From contig JBGVRS010000197.1 in assembly GCA_045128635.1 (NCBI GenBank), positions 1 to 60,396 on the forward strand: a DNA stretch of 60,396 bases, in the 5' to 3' direction. The notes beneath the pieces were generated by a model, which saw only the letters and a list, made by a program, of their open reading frames with translations, had not been told where the DNA came from and ran no database searches. Below are positions 43,962-53,064 of the stretch, piece by piece. Each line of letters starts with the position of its first letter. Position 1 is the first letter of the stretch. Origin of the DNA: HGM12587 sp045128635 (GTDB lineage Bacteria; Bacillota; Clostridia; Lachnospirales; Lachnospiraceae). The translations under genes and the position numbers were made by a program.

Positions 43962-44972
43962 TTATGCCATATCAGCAGCACATTTTTTCAACATTTCGCG
44001 GATTGGTAAGTCGTAAGGACATCTTGTTTCGCAAGTACCGCACCCGATACAATCTTTTGCTGTTGCTGGCATTGCATGGTAACGTGCTCTTGCCCAGTCA
44101 GCCAGGTCATATTTTCTTAAATAGTTTACGAATAAGAAGTTTGACGGAATGTTGATGCCCTGTGGACATGGAGCACAGTAACCGCATCTTCTACAGAACT
44201 GGCTGCCAAGTTCTTTGGCGATTTTTACACATTCTTCTTTATCTGCATCTGAAAGTGGCTGGAAAATTTCTTCGGAAGCATTGGATAATACTTCAGCAGC
44301 GCTTCCCATACCAGGAATGGCGATGGTACAGTCCGGATTATTGAAAATGTAACGAAGTGCCAGTTTGGTATCATCTAAGTTACCGCCGGCCATTGGTTTC
44401 ATGGCAATGAATCCGATGTTCTTTTCAGTACATTCTTTCATCAGTTCCACACCCTGACTTTCTACGATGTTAAATGGGAACATCATAGTTTCGATCTTAT
44501 CTTCAAATTCACGAATCAGTCTTGCGAAAGCTTCTGTACCATGTGCTGTTGCACCGATGTGACCGATTTTTCCTTCTGCTTTTGCTTCTGCAAGTGCTTT
44601 GTAGGCACCGTTTTCACCAAAACAGGTATCAAATTCTTCGTCAGTTTTAATGTTGTGAATCTGATAAAGGTCGATATAATCTGTCTGGAGATTTTTAAGG
44701 CTGATTTCAATGTCAGCTTTCATGGCATCGTAAGTTCTGGACATGGATTTTGTTGCGATGATCCATTTGTCACGATTGCCTTTGATAGCTTCGCCAAAAT
44801 ATTCTTCAGAAACCGTATAGCCTCTGGCTGTATCAAGGTAGTTGATACCCTGTTCCATACATGCATTTACGATTTCTACCGCTTCTGCTTTGTCTGTTCT
44901 CTGTACAGGAATGCCGCCAAGTCCCACAACGGATACTTTTAATCCTGTTTTTCCTAAAGTTGTATATTTCAT
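43962..44972 (-). CDS. aldo/keto reductase with C-terminal 4Fe-4S ferredoxin domain
   Basis: A 336-residue protein. The N-terminal AKR barrel has MKYTTLGKTGLKVSVVGLGG, YLDTARGYTVSEEYFG with the catalytic Asp and Tyr (about 45-60), KWIIATKSM and YIDLYQIHN. The C-terminal part has CRRCGYCAPCPQGINIP and CIGCGTCETRCPYDLPIREM, two cysteine sets for iron-sulphur clusters. It probably reduces a carbonyl compound using a redox partner; substrate unknown. I start at ATG 44972 because GAGAGGCG precedes it and MKYTTLGKTGLK is the usual beginning; upstream in-frame codons look non-native. Confidence 0.92.
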   Translation of the reverse strand: MKYTTLGKTGLKVSVVGLGGIPVQRTDKAEAVEIVNACMEQGINYLDTARGYTVSEEYFGEAIKGNRDKWIIATKSMSRTYDAMKADIEISLKNLQTDYIDLYQIHNIKTDEEFDTCFGENGAYKALAEAKAEGKIGHIGATAHGTEAFARLIREFEDKIETMMFPFNIVESQGVELMKECTEKNIGFIAMKPMAGGNLDDTKLALRYIFNNPDCTIAIPGMGSAAEVLSNASEEIFQPLSDADKEECVKIAKELGSQFCRRCGYCAPCPQGINIPSNFLFVNYLRKYDLADWARARYHAMPATAKDCIGCGTCETRCPYDLPIREMLKKCAADMA

Positions 44973-45103
44973 AATTTCGCCTCTCATTTGTGAATTTATT
45001 TTCTTTAGTTTACCTAGAATTATCATTTCATGCAATAAGGAATTGTGTTAATATGAAGAAAGAAAATCGCTTTTTTGGAAAGACTATTTTAAAGGAGCAC
45101 TTT

Positions 45104-45763
45104 ATGAACATATTTGATATTATCGGTCCGGTAATGGTAGGACCATCCAGTTCCCACACTGCAGGGGCAGTCAGAATTGGATTTGTTTCAAGAAAACTTT
45201 TGGGAGAACCGGTGAAATCGGTGAAGCTTTTGCTGTATGGAAGCTTTCTGGCCACGGGAAAAGGACATGGTACAGACCGTGCGCTGGTAGCAGGACTTTT
45301 AGGGATGCTGCCGGATGATGAGAGAGTACCATTTGCTTTTGAAGAAGCAGGGAAGGCCGGAATGGAGTTTACATTTGGGGAAGCGAATTTAAAAGAAGCC
45401 CATCCAAACAGTGTTGTTTTAAAAATGGTTGGAGAATCCGGAAAAGAATTGGAAGTCATTGCAGCTTCTCTGGGCGGTGGACGTATGAAAATCTGTCAGA
45501 TTGACGGTATGGAAGCGAATTTCTGTGCAGAATATCCAACACTGATTGTGCAGAATTTAGATCAGCCTGGCTGTGTGGCGACTGTTACCACCATGCTCAG
45601 CGACCGTGGAATCAACATTGCAACATTGCAGCTTTATCGCGGCAGCCGTGGCGGTGATGCAGTCATGGTGGTGGAATGTGACAGAGAAGTTCCCTATGGT
45701 GCAATCTGCTGGCTGAAAAATCAGATAGGCATCAAACGCATTACTTATTATAGTATGAAATAG
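45104..45763 (+). CDS. sdaAB: L-serine dehydratase, beta subunit
   Basis: A 219-residue subunit of the iron-sulphur L-serine dehydratase, which deaminates serine to pyruvate and ammonia. IIGPVMVGPSSSHTAGAVRI at the N terminus is the family signature, and a C-terminal ACT-like region (VQNLDQPGCVATVTTMLSDR) is present. I start at ATG 45104 behind AAGGAGC. The alpha-subunit gene follows 10 bases later. Confidence 0.95.
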   Translation: MNIFDIIGPVMVGPSSSHTAGAVRIGFVSRKLLGEPVKSVKLLLYGSFLATGKGHGTDRALVAGLLGMLPDDERVPFAFEEAGKAGMEFTFGEANLKEAHPNSVVLKMVGESGKELEVIAASLGGGRMKICQIDGMEANFCAEYPTLIVQNLDQPGCVATVTTMLSDRGINIATLQLYRGSRGGDAVMVVECDREVPYGAICWLKNQIGIKRITYYSMK

Positions 45764-45773
45764 GAGTATTGGA

Positions 45774-46637
45774 ATGATTTATAAATCTTTGAAAGAAATC
45801 TGTGAAATGGCAGCAGAGGGCGGTATTCCATTCTGGAAGGTAATTCAGAGGGATGACTGCACGGAGAGAAATGTAAGTGAAGAGGAGTCATTCGAGCAGA
45901 TGAGAGGCATGTATCAGGCAATGATTCATGCAGATGAAGCATATACCGGCACGAGAAAATCCAACAGCGGAATGGTAGGCGGTGATGGAAAACGTCTGGA
46001 AACCTATGTTGCAGAAGGAAAAGCCATGAGCGGTCCCTTTGTTGGAAAAGTCATGGAGCGAGCTGTGAAAATGGGTGAATCCAACGCCTGCATGCGACGA
46101 ATTGTTGCAGCACCGACTGCGGGGTCCTGCGGGGTGTTACCGGCGGTACTTTTAACTTATGCAGATCAGATTGACGGGGATGAAGATAAAATTGTGGAAG
46201 CATTATATACTGCGGCAGGAATTGGACAGGTGATTGCTCACCGGGCATCTATTTCCGGTGCTTTTGGAGGATGTCAGGCAGAAATTGGTTCTGCAAGTGC
46301 CATGGCGGCAGGTGCACTGGTGCATTTACAAGGCGGCAGCAAAGAAGACATTTGCTGTGCGGTAGCAATTTCCTTAAAGAGTCTTTTGGGACTTACCTGT
46401 GATCCGATTGGCGGATTGGTAGAAGTTCCTTGTGTTAAACGAAATGTAATTGGTGCAGTGAATGCGGTAACAGCAGCGGATATGGTCATGGCAGGAGTTG
46501 TTAGTGTGATTCCGGGCGATGAAGTCATTGATGTTATGGGTGAGATTGGCAATGAAATGCCAAAGAAATATAAAGAGACGGCAGAAGGTGGTTTGGCAAC
46601 CACTCCGACTGCTATGGAGATTACAAAAAGATTATGA
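45774..46637 (+). CDS. sdaAA: L-serine dehydratase, alpha subunit
   Basis: A 287-residue catalytic subunit. Cysteines for the oxygen-labile 4Fe-4S cluster are visible in APTAGSCGVLP (about 121), LTCDPIGGLVEVPCVKRN (about 206-222) and related positions. Together with sdaAB it forms the active enzyme. The stop overlaps the next gene's ATG (ATGA), suggesting coupled translation. Confidence 0.95.
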   Translation: MIYKSLKEICEMAAEGGIPFWKVIQRDDCTERNVSEEESFEQMRGMYQAMIHADEAYTGTRKSNSGMVGGDGKRLETYVAEGKAMSGPFVGKVMERAVKMGESNACMRRIVAAPTAGSCGVLPAVLLTYADQIDGDEDKIVEALYTAAGIGQVIAHRASISGAFGGCQAEIGSASAMAAGALVHLQGGSKEDICCAVAISLKSLLGLTCDPIGGLVEVPCVKRNVIGAVNAVTAADMVMAGVVSVIPGDEVIDVMGEIGNEMPKKYKETAEGGLATTPTAMEITKRL

Positions 46638-47542
46638 GATTATTAGATGCGCATTGTCATGTGTTTGAATATTTGTCAAGTTTTCGCGGTGAAGGCGAAA
46701 TTCGTGCCATCGGCGGAGGAAAAGCTCGATGGGCCAATGGTCAGGTTGTATCCATGATGCCGCCAGAGCTTGGAGATAAAGGATTTGAGACGGAAACACT
46801 GGTGAAATTTTTAAAAGAAAAAGGTGTGGAAAAGGCGGTGTTACTGCAGGGCAGTTTCTATGGCTTTCATAATGAATATGTGGCAGAAGCAATGCAGGAA
46901 TATCCGGAAATGTTTTTAGGTGCCGGAACCTTTGATCCATTTGCACGTTATGCAGATGAAGTTTATGAGAGACTGACACAGGAACTGGGATTTAAAGTAA
47001 TCAAATTTGAGACAAGTACCGGTGGTGGGCTCATGTCTTACCATGATACTTATGATTTGTTCGAAGTCTTTGATCCAATCGTGGCGAAGATGGAAAAGAA
47101 CAATCAGGTGCTGGTTCTTGATATCGGAAGCCCGGGGATGACAAGCTTTCAGCCGGAAGCGGTGGCAAAACTGGCAGCAAAATATCCGAAGGTTCATATG
47201 ATCATTTGTCACTTGCTGGCTCCAACTTTGAAGGATGAGGCGGCATTGAGAAAAGGGCTGGAAATTTTAAAGGCAGAAAACATTTGGTTTGATCTGGCGG
47301 CGGTTCCTTTCAATGTGAAGCCGGAAAACTATCCGTACCCGACAGGGCAGAAATATATTGCTATGGCGAAGGAAATCGTGGGAGCTGATAAGCTGATTTG
47401 GGGAACCGATGTACCGTCGGTTCTGGTGCATGATACTTACGAGGAATTGCTTGGATTTGTAACAGAATCCGGAATTTTTACAGAGGAAGAACTGGCCGGA
47501 GTCTTATATGACAATGCAATCAGGGCATATCAGTGGAAATAA
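46634..47542 (+). CDS. amidohydrolase-family metal-dependent hydrolase
   Basis: A 302-residue TIM-barrel protein starting MRLLDAHCHVFEYL, where H-x-H is the first metal motif. Later come a strand with VIKFETSTGG, HMIICHLLAP (about 196-205) and WGTDVPSVL (about 256-264) with the final Asp. It matches the Amidohydro_2 family of TIM-type decarboxylases/hydrolases. Substrate unknown; the overlap with sdaAA suggests a link to serine or amino acid breakdown, which is only inferred. Confidence 0.82.
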   Translation: MRLLDAHCHVFEYLSSFRGEGEIRAIGGGKARWANGQVVSMMPPELGDKGFETETLVKFLKEKGVEKAVLLQGSFYGFHNEYVAEAMQEYPEMFLGAGTFDPFARYADEVYERLTQELGFKVIKFETSTGGGLMSYHDTYDLFEVFDPIVAKMEKNNQVLVLDIGSPGMTSFQPEAVAKLAAKYPKVHMIICHLLAPTLKDEAALRKGLEILKAENIWFDLAAVPFNVKPENYPYPTGQKYIAMAKEIVGADKLIWGTDVPSVLVHDTYEELLGFVTESGIFTEEELAGVLYDNAIRAYQWK

Positions 47543-47569
47543 AATGTGAAGAAGTAGAGGAAGAAACAA

Positions 47570-48250
47570 ATGATAGGAACAATTGTAAACACTGGGACAA
47601 TTCTTGCGGGAAGTGTCCTTGGGAGTATTGTAAAAAAAGGAATCAAAGAAGAATATCAGGGAGCGTTATTTAATGCCATGGGTCTGGCAGCGACGGGACT
47701 TGGTATTAACGCTGTAGTTCAGAATATGCCAAAGAGCAATTATCCGGTGCTGTTTATTATCAGTCTGGCAGCGGGAAGCTTACTTGGCACGATTCTTGAC
47801 CTGGATGGGAAATTTCAGAAATTATCATCAAAGTTTTCATCCAGTAAATTGGGAGAAGGATTGTCTACGGGAATCCTTCTTTACTGTATTGGAACTTTGT
47901 CCATTTTAGGGCCGGTGAACAGTGCATTAAACGGTGATCATACCTATTTATTCACCAATGCGACATTGGATCTGGTAACATCCACAGTGCTTGCATCTAC
48001 CTATGGCATTGGAATGGCGTGGGCCGCACCGGTGTTGTTTTTGTGGCAGGGAAGCATTTATTGTCTGGCACTGCTTTTGGGAAACTTTATGACACCGGAT
48101 ATGATGACGGAGATTTCTATCGTGGGTGGTTTCCTCATTGCAAGCTCGGGGCTTTCCATTCTTGGAATTAAGAATTGCAAAACATTGAATATGCTGCCAT
48201 GTTTACTGGTGCCGATTCTATGGTTTGTTCTTTTAGGTGTGATAGGATAA
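47570..48250 (+). CDS. DUF554 family membrane protein
   Basis: A 226-residue integral membrane protein with about six or seven hydrophobic helices, starting IGTIVNTGTILAGSVLGSIV and containing GLGINAV, LLYCIGTLSILGPVNSAL and VGGFLIASSGLSILGIKNC. The family is of uncertain transport function. Start behind AGAGGAAG. It converges on the DUF885 gene. Confidence 0.88.
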   Translation: MIGTIVNTGTILAGSVLGSIVKKGIKEEYQGALFNAMGLAATGLGINAVVQNMPKSNYPVLFIISLAAGSLLGTILDLDGKFQKLSSKFSSSKLGEGLSTGILLYCIGTLSILGPVNSALNGDHTYLFTNATLDLVTSTVLASTYGIGMAWAAPVLFLWQGSIYCLALLLGNFMTPDMMTEISIVGGFLIASSGLSILGIKNCKTLNMLPCLLVPILWFVLLGVIG

Positions 48251-48259
48251 GTAGATAAT

Positions 48260-50014
48260 TTAGGGATTTTCCGGTTCGGAAAATCCCTTTTCTTGTGTTT
48301 TGATCCAGTTTTGAAAATATGTTTCCAACAGTGTAAACGGTGCGGGACCGTAGGATAAGATGAATTCATGAAATTCTTTTAAATCAAAATTGCTTCCAAG
48401 GCAGTTTCTAGCCTGTTCTTTCAAGTCACAGATTTCCAGATATCCTAAATAATATTTTAAATAATTTGCAGGCTGCTGTTTTACAAGCAGGAACATATCA
48501 TGAATGGAGCCTGCATTTGTAATACCGAATTTCTTGAGATACGCAGCACAGTCTTCTTCCGTCCAGCCATAGGCGTGGACATACAGGTCCAGATGTGAAT
48601 AAAGGTTTAATGTCATAGCACGTGTTGTGGATAACAGCGTTGCCAGATCTTTGCTGATTGGAGCGTAAGTATAAGACAACTGCTCTGCGTAGGTTGCCCA
48701 GCCTTCCATATAACCGCCAAAAGAAAACAACCGCTGTACAGGGTGAGGATTGGTGCTGTTTTCATAAACTGTCTGATATAAATGTCCCGGATAAGATTCA
48801 TGGGCCAGAGTGGTGAAAAATGAAATACCTTCTGACAAATATCCGTGATTTAGATACACCACATGATTCTCGCATTGATCAATAGGAGGGATTAAGTAAA
48901 ATGCAGGACTTAAATGTGGTTCCATGGAGGATGGAACACTGCAGATTTCAAAATTCACCTCTGGTATTTCCGGAAAATCCGAAGTGGCTCGCTTGGAGAG
49001 ATAGGAGGTCAGACCGGCTGGATTACTGGTATCTAAGGAAATGTTTTGACGTTCAGATAAAAGCTCCGGATTATCTTTTGTCAGATTTGCAATGATTTTT
49101 GCATCTTTTTTTAGAGCCGTATTTAACATGGTTTCAATTTCTTCGAAGGTGTGGTCGATGCCGACTTCTGAGCGCAGCAGCCAGGCATAGTAATCGGTTC
49201 CGTCAGGATAGTAAAAGAGACCGTCTGCATTTTGCCCCTCTGATTGATTGGTTTCTAAAAAGCTTTGGAGCTTTTGATAAGATGGAAAAACGAGTGTTTC
49301 CAGGATGGATACATTTTCCTGAATATATTTGGATTTCTTTTGCGAGTCTAATTCAAGTTCAGCGAGCCGTTCCTGAAAGGTTAAAGATAAAAAATGATTT
49401 TCCGGAGCAGTGCAAAATTCTTTACAGTAGGTAATTAATTCTTTTGCAGCCTCTTCATCCATAAACAGCCCTTCGGAGATTTTAGCTTCTTCCAGTGTGA
49501 TAATGGAGTCAAAGTAGTCGGGAATACATTTTAATAAAGCCAGATAGTTTACCACGTCAGCTTCATTTTCAAAGGAATATTCCGCCAGAAGGATCGGAAG
49601 CTGGGACTGGATTCCAATAGAAGGAGTGAGAGGCTCTTCATAGAGGGTAAAATCCAGCCGTTTTAGTTCTGTCTGGAAACTGTATTTCATGGAATCATAT
49701 AACTTTTGCAGATCAGCAGACAACTGATTTCTGAAAATGGATTTTAGAGTGAAATAGTTCCACGATAACCAGGATTTATGCGTTTTGGTGTCAATATCGT
49801 AGTTGCCAAGGGAAATTTCGCTGCATTCAATCCCGTATTTTTCAGGGTCTTTCACTGTATAATGCAGAGTCAGCGCATTGCTTTGCATTTCTTCTATAAA
49901 AAAGTTGTCACAAAACCTTAAGAACCTTGTCTGAGAGGAGAGAAAAAGATAAAGCCAGCCTGCGAGAAGAAGAATGCTGATACATAAGAGTAAGATTTTC
50001 GTACGTTTCTTCAT
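48260..50014 (-). CDS. DUF885 family membrane-anchored metallopeptidase-like protein
   Basis: About 584 residues with an N-terminal membrane anchor (ILLLCISILLLAGWLYLFLS) and an extracytoplasmic domain. The motif TTLAHESYPGHLYQTVYE (about 420) is the HExxxxH-like zinc signature of DUF885, and FGGYMEGWATYAEQLSYTY follows. The family is predicted to contain peptidases. I start at ATG 50014 behind GGAGG; a TTG four codons upstream is unlikely. Substrate unknown. Confidence 0.85.
   Translation of the reverse strand: MKKRTKILLLCISILLLAGWLYLFLSSQTRFLRFCDNFFIEEMQSNALTLHYTVKDPEKYGIECSEISLGNYDIDTKTHKSWLSWNYFTLKSIFRNQLSADLQKLYDSMKYSFQTELKRLDFTLYEEPLTPSIGIQSQLPILLAEYSFENEADVVNYLALLKCIPDYFDSIITLEEAKISEGLFMDEEAAKELITYCKEFCTAPENHFLSLTFQERLAELELDSQKKSKYIQENVSILETLVFPSYQKLQSFLETNQSEGQNADGLFYYPDGTDYYAWLLRSEVGIDHTFEEIETMLNTALKKDAKIIANLTKDNPELLSERQNISLDTSNPAGLTSYLSKRATSDFPEIPEVNFEICSVPSSMEPHLSPAFYLIPPIDQCENHVVYLNHGYLSEGISFFTTLAHESYPGHLYQTVYENSTNPHPVQRLFSFGGYMEGWATYAEQLSYTYAPISKDLATLLSTTRAMTLNLYSHLDLYVHAYGWTEEDCAAYLKKFGITNAGSIHDMFLLVKQQPANYLKYYLGYLEICDLKEQARNCLGSNFDLKEFHEFILSYGPAPFTLLETYFQNWIKTQEKGFSEPENP
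48263..48292. terminator. bidirectional terminator, partly within the DUF885 3' end
   Basis: GGGATTTTCC / GGAAAATCCC perfect 10-bp stem with GGTTC loop, followed by TTTTC on the plus strand. The last codons of the DUF885 gene are inside the stem. Confidence 0.85.
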
Positions 50015-50154
50015 AAAAACCTCCAAAATACCGTTGTTACATTGTATGATTTAAAAGGCGAATCCTTGACGAAAACTCCCCATTGTGTTAGAGTTTTTGG
50101 TATGAATGCAAAAGGGAATCCCTTTGAAAATAGGAGAGAAATGAGGAGTTAGAT

Positions 50155-52119
50155 ATGGCAAAAGAAAAATATTATATGACCACCGCCATTGCGTATACAT
50201 CCGGAAAACCACACATTGGTAACACATACGAAATCGTTCTTGCTGATGCAATTGCAAGATACAAAAGATATCAGGGTTATGATGTATTCTTCCAGACAGG
50301 TACAGATGAGCACGGTCAGAAAATCGAATTAAAAGCGCAGGACGCTGGTGTAACACCACAGGAATTCGTTGACGGCGTTGCTGCACAGATTAAAGATATC
50401 TGGGATATGATGAACACTTCTTATGACAAATTTATCCGTACAACAGATAAAGATCATGAAGAACAGGTTCAGAAAATGTTCAAATACATGTATGAAAAAG
50501 GTGACATTTACAAGGGATACTATGAAGGTATGTACTGTACACCTTGTGAATCCTTCTTCACAGAAAGCCAGTTAGTAGACGGAAAATGTCCAGACTGCGG
50601 ACGTGAAGTTCAGCCTGCAAAAGAAGAAGCTTATTTCTTTAAAATGAGCAAATATGCGGACAGATTAATTGAGCACATTAACACACATCCTGAATTTATT
50701 CAGCCTGTATCACGTAAGAACGAAATGATGAACAACTTCTTACTTCCAGGATTACAGGACCTTTGTGTATCCAGAACATCCTTTACATGGGGTGTTCCTG
50801 TAGATTTCGATCCAAAGCACGTAACTTATGTATGGCTTGATGCGCTGACAAACTACATCACAGGTATTGGTTATAACTGTGGAGGAGACAGCAGCGAATT
50901 ATTTAATAAAAACTGGCCTGCAGATTTACATCTGATTGGTAAAGACATTATCCGTTTCCATACAATTTACTGGCCAATCTTCTTAATGGCTCTTGACCTT
51001 CCATTACCAAAACAGGTATTTGGTCATCCTTGGTTATTACAGGGTGATGGCAAGATGAGTAAATCTAAAGGAAATGTACTTTACGCAGATGAATTAGTTG
51101 AATTCTTTGGTGTAGATGCAGTTCGTTACTTCGTACTTCACGAAATGCCATTTGAAAACGACGGTGTCATTACATGGGAATTAATGGTTGAACGCCTTAA
51201 CTCTGACCTTGCAAATACACTTGGTAATCTTGTAAACCGTACAATCTCTATGTCAAACAAATACTTTGGCGGAGTTGTTACAAACACAGGTGCAGCAGAA
51301 GAAGTTGACGAAGACTTAAAGGCAGTTGTTCTTGGAACAGCAGATAAAGTAAGCACAAAAATGGATCAGCTGCGTGTAGCAGATGCTATGACAGAAATCT
51401 TTGCACTGTTTAAACGCTGCAACAAATACATTGATGAAACAATGCCATGGGCACTTGCAAAAGATGAAGCTAAGAAAGACAGACTTGCAACTGTTCTCTA
51501 TAACTTAGTAGAAAGCATTTCTATCGGTGCTTCTCTCTTAGAATCCTTTATGCCTGAAACAGCACAGAAGGTAGTGGCTCAGCTTAACACAACACTTAGA
51601 AGCCTTGATGAAACAAAGACATTTGGTCTTTACCCATCAGGAAATAAAGTGGTTGAAAAACCTGAAATTCTTTTCGCAAGACTTGATGTAAATGAAGTGC
51701 TTGAAAAAGTAGCTGCTAAAAAAGCGGCAGAAGAAGCTGCAAACCATGTACCAACTGTTGAAATTGAACCTTATGCAGAAGAAAATGTTGATTTTGATAC
51801 ATTCTGCAAATCTGATTTCCGTGCAGTAAAAGTAAAAGAATGTTCAGAAGTAAAGAAGAGCAAAAAACTCTTACATTTTGTATTAGATGACGGTACAGGA
51901 ACAGACAGAATTATCCTTTCCGGTATCCGTGAATTCTACAATCCGGAAGATTTGGTTGGCAAGACACTTTTAGCAATCACAAACCTCCCACCAAGAAAAA
52001 TGATGGGAATCGAATCTTGTGGTATGTTAATGTCTGCAATCCATAATGAAGATGGTGTAGAAAAATTAAATCTTGTAATGCTGAATGATGCAATTCCGGC
52101 AGGTGCAAAACTTTGCTAA
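50155..52119 (+). CDS. metG: methionyl-tRNA synthetase
   Basis: A 654-residue class I synthetase. The HIGH-like motif is YTSGKPHIGNTYE (about 14-26), zinc knuckles are CTPCESFF and CPDCGRE (about 126-152), and the KMSKS motif is GDGKMSKSKGNVLY (about 297-310). The C-terminal 110 residues are the EMAP-II/OB tRNA-binding domain (FDTFCKSDFRAVKVKECSEV then LPPRKMMGIESCGML), which usually mediates dimerisation. It has its own terminator and no T-box is seen. Confidence 0.97.
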   Translation: MAKEKYYMTTAIAYTSGKPHIGNTYEIVLADAIARYKRYQGYDVFFQTGTDEHGQKIELKAQDAGVTPQEFVDGVAAQIKDIWDMMNTSYDKFIRTTDKDHEEQVQKMFKYMYEKGDIYKGYYEGMYCTPCESFFTESQLVDGKCPDCGREVQPAKEEAYFFKMSKYADRLIEHINTHPEFIQPVSRKNEMMNNFLLPGLQDLCVSRTSFTWGVPVDFDPKHVTYVWLDALTNYITGIGYNCGGDSSELFNKNWPADLHLIGKDIIRFHTIYWPIFLMALDLPLPKQVFGHPWLLQGDGKMSKSKGNVLYADELVEFFGVDAVRYFVLHEMPFENDGVITWELMVERLNSDLANTLGNLVNRTISMSNKYFGGVVTNTGAAEEVDEDLKAVVLGTADKVSTKMDQLRVADAMTEIFALFKRCNKYIDETMPWALAKDEAKKDRLATVLYNLVESISIGASLLESFMPETAQKVVAQLNTTLRSLDETKTFGLYPSGNKVVEKPEILFARLDVNEVLEKVAAKKAAEEAANHVPTVEIEPYAEENVDFDTFCKSDFRAVKVKECSEVKKSKKLLHFVLDDGTGTDRIILSGIREFYNPEDLVGKTLLAITNLPPRKMMGIESCGMLMSAIHNEDGVEKLNLVMLNDAIPAGAKLC

Positions 52120-52130
52120 GAAAGTAAATG

Positions 52131-52169
52131 AAAATGCCACAGACACGAATGTGTTTGTGGCATTTTTTT
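52131..52169 (+). terminator. terminator of metG
   Basis: AAAATGCCACA / TGTGGCATTTT 11-bp stem with an inner ACAC / GTGT pair, followed by T-run. It begins 12 bases after the metG stop. Confidence 0.92.
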
Positions 52170-52176
52170 GACGATT

Positions 52177-52416
52177 TCAAAGAACGGCAAGTTCACTCTC
52201 AAGCGCATTTTGTAAGTCCAGCAGCTGAACCTGCTTTAAAAGAAAATGGTATCTTTTCTGAACCGCATTTACTTCGTAGATGTAGCTGTCCACCAGATCA
52301 GGGTCTACGACTTGTTCGAAATTTGAGTAAGCATCATCCAGGGCAGTTTTGGTAAGTTTCAAGTCAGATAGAAGCTGTTCTCTGGAAATCTCCTGAACGT
52401 AAGCATCTGTAATCAT
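52177..52416 (-). CDS. DUF2508 family small protein
   Basis: A 79-residue helical protein (EQLLSDLKLTKTALDDAYSN, then VVDPDLVDSYIYEVNAVQKR) matching DUF2508/YaaL, which often lies beside bofA in sporulating Firmicutes, as here. Start chosen at ATG 52416 behind GCGGGGA. Function unknown; it is divergent from bofA. Confidence 0.8.
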   Translation of the reverse strand: MITDAYVQEISREQLLSDLKLTKTALDDAYSNFEQVVDPDLVDSYIYEVNAVQKRYHFLLKQVQLLDLQNALESELAVL

Positions 52417-52562
52417 AAAATCCCCGCTTTCCAAATATTTTATTACTATTCAATATATCCCCAGGAAAAATGTTTTATACATAAAGACACGAAGTTGTAC
52501 GAAAAAATAAGACATATGCTTAAGGTGTTTCGCATAGCTTAATAAAAAAGAGAAGATTTTTT

Positions 52563-52763
52563 ATGAAAGATTTGATTTTAAACTTTCTGCTTCGCATGGT
52601 GATGGGCGTTATCGGCATTTACGCGTGCAACAGTTTGTTTACCGCTTCCTTGGGGCTTGGTATCCATATGGGCATAAACCTGCTAAATCTATTGACAATC
52701 GGAATCCTTGGAATCAGCGGATTTGGGCTTGTTTTTGCAATTTCGGCGTTTTCGGTTTTGTAG
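52563..52763 (+). CDS. bofA: pro-sigma-K processing inhibitor BofA
   Basis: A 66-residue membrane protein with two hydrophobic segments (LRMVMGVIGIYACNSLF and LNLLTIGILGISGFGLVFAI). The N-x-x-T/L-x-x-x-GI-x-G pattern at the end is typical of BofA, which holds the SpoIVFB protease inactive in the mother cell until pro-sigma-K should be cut. A small dyad AAATTTTT-GGGG-AAAAATTT follows the stop. Confidence 0.85.
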   Translation: MKDLILNFLLRMVMGVIGIYACNSLFTASLGLGIHMGINLLNLLTIGILGISGFGLVFAISAFSVL

Positions 52764-52809
52764 AAAACGCTGAAATTTTTGGGGAAAAATTTCTGTGAAA
52801 CATTCCGTC

Positions 52810-52861
52810 TTGTTTATCGAAAAAACAATATGATAAAATCATTACAAGATAAACGTTTATC
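52810..52861 (+). promoter_or_regulatory. promoter and 14-bp palindrome of the Tad operon
   Basis: TTGTTT (52810-52815), 18 bp, TAAAAT (52834-52839). Just downstream lies the perfect palindrome GATAAACGTTTATC (52848-52861), which sits where a repressor or activator could act near the transcription start. Consensus matching only. Confidence 0.55.
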
Positions 52862-53058
52862 AGGAGCTTCTGGTCGGAGGCTCCATCATGACCAGGATCA
52901 GGTCAAATACCCATTGTAAAAAGAACAGGAAATGTATATCTATTTTTTATTCTATAGGTTCTAAGAAGTTTCTATGCAGCAACTCTGGAAATCTATACAT
53001 TTCCTAAGTACAAGAGATTTTTTGAGCTGCACAAAAGAGCTCTTGTAGGTAGCGGAGG
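52862..53058 (+). ncRNA. candidate structured 5' leader of the Tad operon
   Basis: No gene is seen between 52764 and 53064. The leader contains interleaved pairings GGAGC / GCTCC (52863-52867 with 52880-52884) and TTCTGGTC / GACCAGGA (52868-52875 with 52890-52897), a perfect 12-bp pair AGGAAATGTATA / TATACATTTCCT (52927-52938 with 52994-53005), and TACAAGAG / CTCTTGTA (53009-53016 with 53040-53047), ending five bases before GGAGG of tadZ. It may be a regulatory RNA; the class is unknown. Confidence 0.5.
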
Positions 53059-53064
53059 TATATT

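Noticed and set aside
53040..53060. GTAGGTAGCGG tail similar to a c-di-GMP-I riboswitch
   Set aside because: The upstream conserved parts of that riboswitch are not found, and the sequence also serves as ribosome-binding region of tadZ.
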